A stretch of 64,000 nucleotides of DNA from Desulfobacterales bacterium. Lineage in GTDB: Bacteria; Desulfobacterota; Desulfobacteria; Desulfobacterales; JAHEIW01. Where the stretch lies: positions 4,681,933-4,745,932 of the forward strand of contig CP070746.1 in the NCBI GenBank assembly GCA_020348305.1. Reading direction: 5' to 3'. The notes beneath the pieces are model-generated. The model did not search any database. It worked only from the letters and a program-made list of their open reading frames with translations, and was not told the DNA's origin. Both the position numbers and the translations under genes were made by a program. Positions 56,674 through 64,000 of the stretch are shown here, piece by piece (position 1 is the first letter of the stretch; each line of letters starts with the position of its first letter).

Positions 56674-56776
56674 TATACGGTAATCTTTTTTTATCTTGAT
56701 TTGGGAGTATTTATGACGCACTGCAAATTTTAATGTATATCCTAATCTTGATATGACGGTATAAGGGTATAGGTAA

Positions 56777-57574
56777 ATGAGTTTTGATCAAAAATATAAT
56801 GGTGCAGAGCCCTGTTCCACTGGGGAAAAAATTACATCAAAGATTCAAAATCTCCTTAATGAGATGAAAGACAAAGGAATTTTCGCATTAGCCCAAATGA
56901 CTGAAGAGAATAAAGTTATGATGACCAAATGGGCTCAGGAGATTTCTGATCGATACGTAAGTGTTCTCGAAAAGCATCCGGCAAAAATTAAGAACATTGC
57001 TGAGCTGCCTGCTTCAAAGGAAGAGGTGAAGACAGCAATTAAAATATTGCTAACAGCCCACGTCATAAAAAAATCAGATGAGATGGTGGATATACTGAAA
57101 AATCGATACGTCAGCATTGGAGCGTTTCAAGACATTGACCCGGATGATAAGGAAAAAATTATCGAAGAAGTTAACAATATTGATCAGCAATTAGAATCTG
57201 CTTATGAATCTGTTTTTCCGAATTATCATAAATACGCGGAAGTGATTATTTCGGAACAAAATGCGCTGCTTGAGGATGTAAATAATTTTATAAATGATTT
57301 GAAGGAATTAAAAAAGACTCTTAATTCTTTTGAAATGCTGAACAAACAGCTCATTAGAGAGATGAAACGCAAAAAAATAGACCATGGAAAAGAGCACATC
57401 TTTGCCGAGCACAACGGTATCCGTGTGCTGGGGACGCTAAGGACCTACAGTCCAACGGGTGCCGGCAAACGCTCCCGGAACTATCGATTGGACCTGGTCT
57501 CACCGGAAAAAGATGTAAATATCGATCTTGATCGAATCGCAAAACGAGCGCGCGAGCGCTATCAGATAATCTAG
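56777..57574 (+). CDS. Hypothetical coiled-coil protein with a basic C-terminal segment
   Basis: A 265-residue protein I do not recognise. Residues 1-195 are helical and charged (KIQNLLNEMKDKGIFALAQM, EKIIEEVNNIDQQLESAYES), likely coiled coil, and AT-rich in DNA. From about residue 200 (KRKKIDHGKEHIFAEHNGIR) the DNA becomes more GC-rich and the text turns to VLGTLRTYSPTGAGKRSRNY and a helix DLDRIAKRARERYQII. That change suggests the C-terminus was acquired from a different gene. ATG 56777 has a weak AGGTAA upstream. Confidence 0.55.
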   Translation: MSFDQKYNGAEPCSTGEKITSKIQNLLNEMKDKGIFALAQMTEENKVMMTKWAQEISDRYVSVLEKHPAKIKNIAELPASKEEVKTAIKILLTAHVIKKSDEMVDILKNRYVSIGAFQDIDPDDKEKIIEEVNNIDQQLESAYESVFPNYHKYAEVIISEQNALLEDVNNFINDLKELKKTLNSFEMLNKQLIREMKRKKIDHGKEHIFAEHNGIRVLGTLRTYSPTGAGKRSRNYRLDLVSPEKDVNIDLDRIAKRARERYQII

Positions 57575-57795
57575 GTTTAGAGATAGCGTGAAACAGTGGA
57601 GTCCAGCAGCCGGTGACGCTACCGGTCAGCATGTATTCAAAATTAAGCGAACTTGGCCGCCAAGCCCAACAGAAAACGAAATATACTCAGTGTGCGATGT
57701 GGAATTGATAATTGTGGCTCAAAGTGTAGCTGAAACAGAAGCTCCGGTCATCGTTAATGGAGATCTGATTAACAGCAAACAAGGAGTTATCGTAT

Positions 57796-58551
57796 ATGGA
57801 CACGTATGATGTCGTTATCGTCGGTTCCGGAACAAGCGGTCAAACGGCCGCATTTGAATTGAATGAAAAAGGTTTGCGCGTAGCGGTCGTTGAAAAGTCC
57901 GATCGTCCCGGCGGAACATGTGCTCTGGCTGGGTGCCAGCCCAAAAAATGGTTTTACGAAGCCGCTGAAACAATTGCCAAGGCACGACACTTGGAGGGTA
58001 AGGGAATTGTCTCTGCCCCTGAAGGGAACTGGGCCCAGGTGCTCGAACAAAAGCGGCAATTCACCTCCAGCATCCCGGAGGGGACGATTCAAAACTTTCA
58101 AAAGGCCGGGATTGATTTTGTGGCTGGAACGGCCACATTTTCAGATGAGAAGACGCTGTCCGTAAATGGGAGAGCCATTCAGGCCAAATTTTTCGTCCTG
58201 GCGACCGGCGCCAAACCGATGCAACTGCCCATTAAGGGGGTAGAGCATGTCATTACCAGCGATGACTTCCTTGAATTAAATGAGCTGCCGGCCTCCATTG
58301 TTTTCATCGGGGGAGGATTCATCTCTTTTGAATTTGCCCATTTTGCGGCACGGCTGGGTTCAACCCACCAACGCTCAGTAATTCTGGAAGTCAGTGACAG
58401 GCCCCTAGTGGCGTTTGACGCCGAAATGGTCGAGTTGTTAGTAGAAGCATCCAGAGATGAAGGCATCGATGTCATGAACAACATTGACATCGAGGTCATT
58501 GAGGAGCATACGAGAGGGTTTTCGGTTCGAAAAGCTTTGAGCCATAACTAA
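57796..58551 (+). pseudogene. Truncated glutathione-reductase-like flavoprotein
   Basis: A 251-residue remainder of a pyridine nucleotide-disulfide oxidoreductase. The FAD motif (VVIVGSGTSGQTAAFE), redox pair in GGTCALAGCQPKKW, ATG motif (VLATGAKPMQLP) and second Rossmann start (VFIGGGFISFEFAHF) are present. The text breaks after EEHTRGFSVRKALSHN. About 200 residues, the rest of the NAD domain and the whole dimerisation domain, are missing. Normal members are about 450 residues and obligate dimers. GGAG precedes the ATG. The truncation point is about 20 bases before the MscS gene. Confidence 0.75.
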
Positions 58552-58572
58552 ACACCCTTATAATCATAGCCG

Positions 58573-60642
58573 ATGAAAAACTTGTTAAGCATGAAACCCA
58601 TTCGAATCATTTTAATTTTATTGATCGCTGTTTTTTTGACAGCCGTCCCATGCTCCAACGCCGAGGATAAGACGGACAAAGCCGAAACAAAGAATAAACA
58701 TTCAATCACCATATCGGAGGAGATGGACGATGTAATTATCCAGGAGGCCACTAAGGTCAAGGAGGAGTTTCAGCAGAAAGTGCGCTCGCTTTTTGATCGC
58801 CTTCCTCTCGGCTGGAATTTTAATACCGTTATCTATTTATATCAGTTAGCACTTTCACTACCGAAGAAAATTCCATTATTTACCAGTTTTGTGATCGAGC
58901 AAAGTCGTGTATTAGGCGTGATCGGATCCATTCTTGTTTTGGTATTTATTGCGGCTGTCTTATACAGCCTAATAGGTCAGCGGCGGGTGATGGGCTGGGT
59001 GGAAGACAGGGTCAAGCCGCTGTCTGCTTTCATCCCAGAAGCCACTTATCCTTTTTTCATGTCCGGTATCAGAGTGGTGGTTTCCGCCTTGATTCCATTA
59101 TTGCTACTTGGGGCATTTGCTCTGATCAATGCCATGATTGACTATTCGGAAGTCTGGTTTCAGCTCATCGGGCGTCTGCTAATATTCTGGGCGGTCGGGT
59201 CCCTTTTATTGCGGTTACTGAAGGAATCATTAACCCGCGACCTGTTCAAGGTGACCGCACAATACGGCCGGACAATATATCGCTGGGCACGGCTGGCATT
59301 ATTGTATGCGATTTTCGGAATGGCGGCATACTGGACGGCGGAAGTATTCGAGATACGTGAAGACGTCCTTGCGCTTTTGCGTTTTGCGATAATGGTTTCT
59401 GTAATTGTGGTCCTATTGATACTTCATCTCAACAAAAAGGCCTTTATATCGTTTTTGCCGGAATTACCGATTCGAAGCTATATTAAGTTTAGAAAGTTTT
59501 TGGAAGGCTATTACTTTCCGTTGCTGTTTGTGTCGTTTCTGGCCGCCCTGCTATGGTGTTTCGGTTATCGAGCATTAGGGCAGCTGGTGTTGATTAAGAT
59601 CTGGTTTACTGCAGCTGCGTTTGTTTTCATTATGCTGCTCTATCACACTTTGCAGCGCTTTTTAAACACCTGGTTCCAGCGGTTGGACCAAACCGATGAG
59701 AACGCCCGGATGTTCGTCAGCACATTGCGGTCAATTCTCAAGTATGCCACTGTCGTGGCGACCCTGATCATTGTTCTTAACATGCTCGGGCTGTTAAATC
59801 CTTTGCAGCGCATCATGTCCTTTCCAATTTTTCAGCTTGGTGATACCACTGTCACCTTCTGGCTTATTGTCATGGCGATTCTAATCCTGCTGGCTACTGT
59901 TTATGCCTCCCGGCTGGCCCAATCTTACTTTGATTACAAACTGTATCCTTCTTTCGGCATCGATCCGGGTTTAGGGTATGCACTCAACACAGTAGTCAAA
60001 TTCATCGCTCTCGGGATCGGATTTTTAATTGCGCTGAATATCCTGGGGATCAACCTCCGATTTTTTTTGGTCTTTGCCGGCGCCATCGGCATCGGTGTCG
60101 GCCTCGGGCTTCAGAACATGGCCGCCAATGTGATCAGCGGCTTTACAATTATTTTCGGCGGGAAAATTCGTAAGGGTGATTGGATTGAGGTCGGCTCCAT
60201 GCTGGGAGAAGTGACGGATATTTACCTGCGCGCCACCAAAGTGCGAACCCGGGACAATATTGAGTACCTCGTTCCCAATTCCAACATTATTTCCAACACC
60301 ATGGTAAATTACTCATTGTCTTCACCGCTGATCCGCATAGAGCTGCCCGTTGGCGTTTCATACAAGGCAGATCCGCGCCAAGTTGAAAAAATCTTGTTGG
60401 CGGCTGCCGAGAATGAACCGCTTGTCGACAAAACCCATATGCCGGCGGTACGCTTTGTGGAATATGCCGACAACTCCATCAATTTTGAATTGCTTGTTTG
60501 GATTAACGTCCGCAAGACGCCGCGGCGAAAGGTTCGAAGCAACCTTTATTTTGTTATATTCGAAGAGCTCGCCAAAGCCGGCATTGAGATTCCGTTTCCC
60601 CAGAGAGATCTACATATCCGCTCTCAGGTAGATTCAGCCTGA
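58573..60642 (+). CDS. Large MscS-family mechanosensitive channel
   Basis: A 689-residue inner-membrane channel. A signal peptide (IILILLIAVFLTAVPCSNAE) and a short periplasmic segment are followed by about nine hydrophobic segments between 75 and 495. The C-terminal MscS core has a glycine/alanine-rich pore helix FAGAIGIGVGLGLQNMAANV, then GGKIRKGDWIEVGSMLGEV and RTRDNIEYLVPNSN. Extra N-terminal helices are as in MscK/YbdG/YnaI-type relatives. It opens under membrane tension to release solutes. The pore-lining glycines look intact. Confidence 0.92.
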   Translation: MKNLLSMKPIRIILILLIAVFLTAVPCSNAEDKTDKAETKNKHSITISEEMDDVIIQEATKVKEEFQQKVRSLFDRLPLGWNFNTVIYLYQLALSLPKKIPLFTSFVIEQSRVLGVIGSILVLVFIAAVLYSLIGQRRVMGWVEDRVKPLSAFIPEATYPFFMSGIRVVVSALIPLLLLGAFALINAMIDYSEVWFQLIGRLLIFWAVGSLLLRLLKESLTRDLFKVTAQYGRTIYRWARLALLYAIFGMAAYWTAEVFEIREDVLALLRFAIMVSVIVVLLILHLNKKAFISFLPELPIRSYIKFRKFLEGYYFPLLFVSFLAALLWCFGYRALGQLVLIKIWFTAAAFVFIMLLYHTLQRFLNTWFQRLDQTDENARMFVSTLRSILKYATVVATLIIVLNMLGLLNPLQRIMSFPIFQLGDTTVTFWLIVMAILILLATVYASRLAQSYFDYKLYPSFGIDPGLGYALNTVVKFIALGIGFLIALNILGINLRFFLVFAGAIGIGVGLGLQNMAANVISGFTIIFGGKIRKGDWIEVGSMLGEVTDIYLRATKVRTRDNIEYLVPNSNIISNTMVNYSLSSPLIRIELPVGVSYKADPRQVEKILLAAAENEPLVDKTHMPAVRFVEYADNSINFELLVWINVRKTPRRKVRSNLYFVIFEELAKAGIEIPFPQRDLHIRSQVDSA

Positions 60643-60659
60643 GTAATAACCAACGCTTT

Positions 60660-60960
60660 TCTGACGTTAGTTTAGAATGGTAAGCGGGTGGTTCGGATGG
60701 ACTACAGAACCTCCGACACGGGCAGCATTCCCCCGGCAGATAAAGTGGACCAAAGGTATTTGCCGTCAGGTACGCAAAAGGTGGTAATCCCTGCCTTTGC
60801 CCTTGTGGCAGGCAATCCCGCCCGGGACTGTAGGAGGTATGGGGTAAGATGATGGAAGAAGCCAAGGCCACCCTGTGATGGGGTGGATACGGGTTGAGAG
60901 CCTCAGGCACGATATTACCCGACCCGCAAGGGAGCTGACGTCCATTGGGTGCGCGGAAAA
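60660..60960 (+). ncRNA. GC-rich structured region, possibly a group II intron remnant or other RNA
   Basis: Against AT-rich surroundings, this stretch is GC-rich and full of short stems. CCTGCC (60790-60795) pairs with GGCAGG (60807-60812), and CCACCC (60868-60873) with GGGTGG (60881-60886). It includes GATGGAAGAAGCCAAGGCC and CCCGACCCGCAAGGGAGC. I recall this texture from the RNA part of bacterial group II introns upstream of their reverse transcriptase gene. No reverse transcriptase or domain V is seen, so at most a fragment. An ORF of about 50 codons from 60697 is not convincing. Confidence 0.35.
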
Positions 60961-61205
60961 AGTTAGAAAGGAAATCAAAAAAGTAATAGTTCTCTGTGCT
61001 TCCAAGAACAGCTTTGGAAAAAGATTACCCAGTTCGTTTAGATGACGTAGGTGTAACAATTGGTTTTTTGGGTACGGGAGTTAGTGTTACTATTGGTGTA
61101 AATTATGATTCCCCAACTTTTAAATAATGACAAATGAATAGAATTGGTAAAATAAAACAATTTAAAATGAAACTATGGGATGGGATAGGATAGTAAGGAG
61201 AATGG

Positions 61206-61460
61206 ATGCTGGATTTGATGCAGCCTGTTGTAGCCGTCCATAATATTACCGAAAAGGCTGGAGAAAGCATTGAACTTACTCGTCTCCGTCGTGAAGAGGC
61301 TCGCTACGAGACCGAGCTTACAAAACATTTGGCCAAACTCGGTAATGCTGTATATGAAAAAATTTCTGAATCTCGCCTCGATGAAGTGACCGAGCAATTG
61401 CAAATTACCCTTCATTATATTCAGGCTGAAATTTTTCTATTACTTTCCCCCTCTCAATGA
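61206..61460 (+). CDS. Small hypothetical helical protein
   Basis: An 84-residue charged, helix-forming ORF (ELTRLRREEARYETELTKHL, KLGNAVYEKISESRLDEVTE), with AAGGAG six bases before the ATG. I do not recognise it. It is convergent with and overlaps by 56 bases the 3' end of the ribbon-helix-helix-like gene on the other strand. That is unusual; one of the two reading frames may be shorter in fact. The coding-like composition and the ribosome binding site support it moderately. Confidence 0.45.
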   Translation: MLDLMQPVVAVHNITEKAGESIELTRLRREEARYETELTKHLAKLGNAVYEKISESRLDEVTEQLQITLHYIQAEIFLLLSPSQ

Positions 61461-62025
61461 AGTTGGCGATGTCATTAACAGCATTTCTATAGACGGACAT
61501 TGCTGTTTGCAGTTTATTGACGATCGGATCATCGGTGCCCAGCATCTCCTCTGCTTTGGATAATAACCTCTCACTTTTTGCGACATGGTTCGATATTTCA
61601 GTTAACAATTCCTTGCGTCTCTCATGTTTTTTTCGCTCCTTGGCGATAATCGGCAAAAGCCTTCGGACGGAATATTCCACCAAAGCGTCCCTTGGGGCAT
61701 TGTGCTTACTGGAAATCGTATCCAAAAAAGATAATGACCGGCGGCTGATGACAAAGGTTTTTTGGATACGCTTGCTGCGATCCAATTCAGTACCTTCGAG
61801 TTCACGGGCCACGTTCGTTAAAACCTGATCATCCTCCATTAAATGGTCAAAAACCGATTTTTGTTTGATCCCCAACTGAGCAGCAAGGATACTGATCGCG
61901 TCAATGCAGGCTTCAGAGAGTCGAAATGTGGCGCGCACCGATTGCCGTCCTCTGAGATCTAGCGCTGATGGTTTAGACACGGATATGCGCATATCAAACT
62001 GTTTTTGGTCAGTTTTTTTCATCAT
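61405..62025 (-). CDS. Hypothetical protein with two ribbon-helix-helix-like units
   Basis: A 206-residue protein I cannot assign. Two segments have the strand-helix-helix look of RHH DNA-binding units: RATFRLSEACIDAISILAAQ with LGIKQKSVFDHLMED, and QKTFVISRRSLSFLDTISSK with HNAPRDALVEYSVRRLLPII. A basic coiled-coil-like stretch (KERKKHERRKELLTEISNHV) follows. One chain with two RHH units could mimic the usual RHH dimer. The ATG at 62025 has AAGGAG just upstream; an ATG at 62022 is equally good and the frame can extend to 62049. It is divergent from the hsp20 genes, so it could regulate them or itself. Confidence 0.55.
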   Translation of the reverse strand: MMKKTDQKQFDMRISVSKPSALDLRGRQSVRATFRLSEACIDAISILAAQLGIKQKSVFDHLMEDDQVLTNVARELEGTELDRSKRIQKTFVISRRSLSFLDTISSKHNAPRDALVEYSVRRLLPIIAKERKKHERRKELLTEISNHVAKSERLLSKAEEMLGTDDPIVNKLQTAMSVYRNAVNDIANFIERGKVIEKFQPEYNEG

Positions 62026-62113
62026 CTCGCTCCTTTTTCTTGAGCCCATCGCTTAACATTACTCTAATATAACAAACCTTTTTAGTAATGCAATAATTTT
62101 TTTAAATTGAATC

Positions 62114-62141
62114 TTGACAACAAGCAATTTGTTTTTATCAT
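62114..62141 (+). promoter_or_regulatory. Candidate promoter for the hsp20 pair
   Basis: TTGACA (62114-62119) and TATCAT (62136-62141) are separated by 16 bases, in an AT-rich divergent gap. The -35 context CTTGACAA also resembles a heat-shock sigma-32 -35 (CTTGAAA), but the -10 does not match its CCCCAT consensus. No CIRCE element is seen. Confidence 0.45.
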
Positions 62142-62229
62142 ATATTCAAATTTTGATGTTTGTCATATGGCGAGCTTACATTCAAGCAACTTAAAGGTCA
62201 ATAACCCTTAAAATTGAGGAGGTGTTAAA

Positions 62230-62688
62230 ATGATTTACCGCAGATTGTTTGACTTTCCTACATGGAGATTCAGAAGTCCGTTTGGGGAGTTGGAACGAAT
62301 GAGACGGCAAATGGACCGTTTGTTTGAAGATGCCATGACTCCTCATCAACTTCCACAAGCCGGTGTATTTCCGCTGATCAATCTAACTGAGGACAAAGAC
62401 AAATATTATGTTCGTGCTGAATTACCTGGTGTGAAAGGAGATGAGCTTGACATTCAGGTTACCGGCAATAATCTTGCTATTTCCGGTGAAAGAAAGATTG
62501 CTGCGGAAAAAGAAGGCACCAGGTATCATAGAAGGGAACGCGAGGCGGGAAAATTTTCCAGAATCATAGGGCTTCCTGGTGATATTGACTCCGATAAAGT
62601 GGATGCCAAATTGGAAAGTGGTATCCTAACCGTTGTGGTTTCGAAAGCAGAGGCTGCAAAGCCCAAACAAATTACCATAAGGTCTTGA
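62230..62688 (+). CDS. Small heat-shock protein, Hsp20 family (first copy)
   Basis: A 152-residue alpha-crystallin-domain chaperone. The N-terminus has PFGELERMRRQMDRLFEDAM. The crystallin domain (about 47-145) includes FPLINLTEDKDKYYVRAELPG and GERKIAAEKEG, and the C-terminal oligomerisation motif is I-T-I in KQITIRS. ATP-independent holdase that binds unfolding proteins. GAGGAGG at 62216-62222 precedes the ATG by seven bases. The second Hsp20 follows 31 bases later, so they are co-transcribed. Confidence 0.92.
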   Translation: MIYRRLFDFPTWRFRSPFGELERMRRQMDRLFEDAMTPHQLPQAGVFPLINLTEDKDKYYVRAELPGVKGDELDIQVTGNNLAISGERKIAAEKEGTRYHRREREAGKFSRIIGLPGDIDSDKVDAKLESGILTVVVSKAEAAKPKQITIRS

Positions 62689-62719
62689 AATAAGATGTTT
62701 GCAAAGGAGGGATCTACCA

Positions 62720-63130
62720 ATGGCTGATACTCAAAGCAAAGAACTTAAGGTTCGAGAAAAGCAAGAAGTGACCAGTCCTGCCGAGCAAACCACAGCGGGA
62801 TTGGTTTTCACACCTGCTGTCGATATATTTGAAACGGAAAAAGAGATTACCCTGCTTGCCGATATACCAGGCGTAAAAGCAGATGATTTAATCATCGATC
62901 TTCGTGACAATACCTTGACCCTGTCGGCGGACATTTTTCCCGTTGAAAATCCGAACGAGGAAGATATACTGGTGGAGTATGAGACCGGCCGGTATTTCCG
63001 ACAGTTTACCCTCGGTGAATTAATCAACCAGGAAAAGATTGATGCGAAGCTAAACGATGGCGTACTTCGCTTGTCGCTTCCAAAGGTTGAAAAGGCAACC
63101 CCTAAAAAGATTACCGTTAAGACAGGTTAA
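62720..63130 (+). CDS. Small heat-shock protein, Hsp20 family (second copy)
   Basis: A 136-residue alpha-crystallin-domain protein (TPAVDIFETEKEITLLADIPG, VKADDLIIDLRDNTLTLSAD, C-terminal I-T-V in KKITVKTG). The ATG at 62720 follows AAAGGAGGG; a TTG at 62699 is an alternative but lacks this support. It differs clearly from the first copy, with a short charged N-terminus (ADTQSKELKVREKQE) in place of the FxxLERMRRQ lead. Two sHSPs of different type in one operon often form a co-operating pair. Confidence 0.9.
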   Translation: MADTQSKELKVREKQEVTSPAEQTTAGLVFTPAVDIFETEKEITLLADIPGVKADDLIIDLRDNTLTLSADIFPVENPNEEDILVEYETGRYFRQFTLGELINQEKIDAKLNDGVLRLSLPKVEKATPKKITVKTG

Positions 63131-63139
63131 GAAAAGTAT

Positions 63140-63185
63140 GGAGCCGGAAAATCTGCGCAGCAAGGATTTGCGAGATTCCGGCTCC
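63140..63185 (+). terminator. Strong hairpin after the hsp20 pair
   Basis: GGAGCCGGAA (63140-63149) and TTCCGGCTCC (63176-63185) are perfect 10-base reverse complements with a 26-base spacer, nine bases after the hsp20 stop. No T-tract follows (GTCTAATCCC), so it is either a weak intrinsic terminator or an mRNA-protecting hairpin. Confidence 0.5.
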
Positions 63186-63466
63186 GTCTAATCCCTGAAA
63201 ATAAATAAATTTCGATTTTATTCAACAGATTTTACATACATTCGCCTTTTGTTTGGTTGGTGCTAATTTGGGCTAATAAAATAGGAGGTGACATGATGTA
63301 GAAACATCCCTCAGTCCACCTCCAATTTCATTGGCCATTCGGCTCAATTTGATTAAACCAATTTAGGCGTATAAATAGAAACCAAAGATGGTCGACTTCT
63401 AACCATTAGAGGAGAAAAAAATCCGAGAGCAAAAGGAAAAATTAATATTACCTGAGGAGTTTTAGC
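63186..63466. other. Gap before the DnaJ-like gene
   Basis: A strong AGGAGGTG (63283-63290) precedes ATG ATG TAG at 63293-63301, a two-codon ORF. The frame after the TAG is open for only 16 more codons. Otherwise AT-rich, with no gene seen. TGAGGAG at 63452-63458 serves the next gene. Confidence 0.4.
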
Positions 63467-64000
63467 ATGGCAAAAAGCTATTTCGCAATTCTCGGTATTT
63501 CGTCGAATGCAACAGCGGATGAAATTAGAAGTGCGTATCGTCGACTTGCCAAGGAATTTCACCCGGATCATTATGCCGGCAGCAGTGAGAGATTCCGGGA
63601 TATTCAGGAGGCCTACTCGGTGCTCGGAAATAGCCAGAGACGACGCGAATATGAGCAGAACATCAGAAAAGTCTCGCAAAAAACACCATTGAGACGTGCT
63701 GCTTTCCCTGAACCCGAACCACTTATTCCCGAGGAAGGTCCTATCGACCTGGGGGAAATATCACCTGTGCGATCGTTTCAGTCATTCACCCCCTCGTTTG
63801 ACGAGATCTTTGACTGGCTGTGGAGTAATTTCTCCGATCTAACCCAGCCTAAATCCGCTCGCGTTCAAAACCTGACGCTTGAAGTAACGCTCACACCGGG
63901 GCAAGCGCGTCGCGGTGGAAATGCCAGGATCATGGTACCAGCCCAAGCTGTCTGCCCGACATGTCGTGGTCACGGAGGCGTGGGATTTTATGAATGCACA
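63467..64000 (+). CDS. DnaJ-like co-chaperone, partial (runs off the window)
   Basis: The N-terminal 178 residues are visible. The J domain (residues 1-65) opens AKSYFAILGISSNATADEI and has the essential HPD in AKEFHPDHY and the usual FRDIQEAYSVLGNSQRRREY. A linker of about 75 residues lacks the classic Gly/Phe-rich run (it is Pro/Glu/Phe-rich: AFPEPEPLIPEEG, FTPSFDEIFDWLWSNF). A client-binding start (LTLEVTLTPGQARRGG) and the first zinc-finger cysteines (CPTCRGHGG) follow. Probably a DnaJ/CbpA-like partner of DnaK, placed after Hsp20 genes. TGAGGAG precedes the ATG. The 3' end is outside the window. Confidence 0.88.
   Translation, partial: MAKSYFAILGISSNATADEIRSAYRRLAKEFHPDHYAGSSERFRDIQEAYSVLGNSQRRREYEQNIRKVSQKTPLRRAAFPEPEPLIPEEGPIDLGEISPVRSFQSFTPSFDEIFDWLWSNFSDLTQPKSARVQNLTLEVTLTPGQARRGGNARIMVPAQAVCPTCRGHGGVGFYECT

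Noticed and set aside
57588-57809. 73-codon open frame between the hypothetical gene and the truncated flavoprotein
   Set aside because: No ribosome binding site, no recognisable motif, and it overlaps the flavoprotein start.
1-64000. CRISPR arrays, tRNA/rRNA genes, prophage, intact insertion sequences
   Set aside because: Looked for regularly spaced repeats, cloverleaf-like CCA-ended sequences, transposase and phage structural genes; none found.

Overview
The window reads as chromosomal DNA of an anaerobic bacterium, most likely a sulfate-reducer-like deltaproteobacterium (Desulfobacterota). This is inferred from gene content and repeat style; no rRNA or marker gene is present. Pointers are a selenium/molybdenum purine-catabolism cluster of the YgeW-YgeY-YgfK-SsnA type, a probable selenocysteine-encoding radical SAM gene, and many REP-like inverted repeats between genes. 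I found no tRNA, rRNA, CRISPR array or intact insertion sequence.

Layout. 0-12.1 kb is central carbon metabolism on the + strand: a mercuric-reductase-like flavoprotein, glucose-6-phosphate dehydrogenase, a VTT-domain membrane protein, transketolase, transaldolase, ribose-5-phosphate isomerase, the stump of a molybdopterin oxidoreductase, aconitase and isocitrate dehydrogenase. 12.2-13.6 kb holds an AhpD-like protein and an ArsS-like radical SAM protein. The radical SAM gene appears to read through a UGA, followed by a good bacterial SECIS-like hairpin.

13.6-38.2 kb is a purine uptake and breakdown region. On the - strand lie a BMP-type nucleoside ABC transporter (binding protein, double ATPase, two permeases) and xanthine phosphoribosyltransferase. 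On the + strand, divergent from them, lie two fold-type-II PLP enzymes, the YgeY hydrolase, a fused Fe-S/molybdenum 'selenium-dependent' xanthine dehydrogenase, SsnA, YgeW, YgfK, an 8-oxoguanine-deaminase-like amidohydrolase and xdhABC. The two PLP enzymes sit where the E. coli locus carries YgeX (diaminopropionate ammonia-lyase), and neither resembles YgeX. This looks like a variant end-game of anaerobic purine catabolism and is the most interesting pathway-level feature.

38.3-41.5 kb has a PNPOx-like flavoprotein translationally coupled to a phosphotransferase of rifampin-phosphotransferase-like domain order, with a second PNPOx-like gene convergent to it. 41.6-48.6 kb is a light-damage region: DUF523/DUF1722 protein, SOUL heme-binding protein, SDR/DUF2867 protein, a class II photolyase split by a 16-bp tandem duplication, and an Fe-S cryptochrome/photolyase.

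48.6-58.6 kb is rich in decayed genes (frameshifted hydrolase, chalcone-isomerase-like stump, amber-interrupted TPR gene, DUF427 remnant, truncated flavoprotein), mixed with intact lipocalin, DksA-like, DUF2177 and SerB genes and hypotheticals. 58.6-64 kb carries a large MscS channel, a GC-rich structured stretch that may be RNA, a tandem ribbon-helix-helix-like protein, two Hsp20 genes and the start of a DnaJ-like gene that runs off the end.
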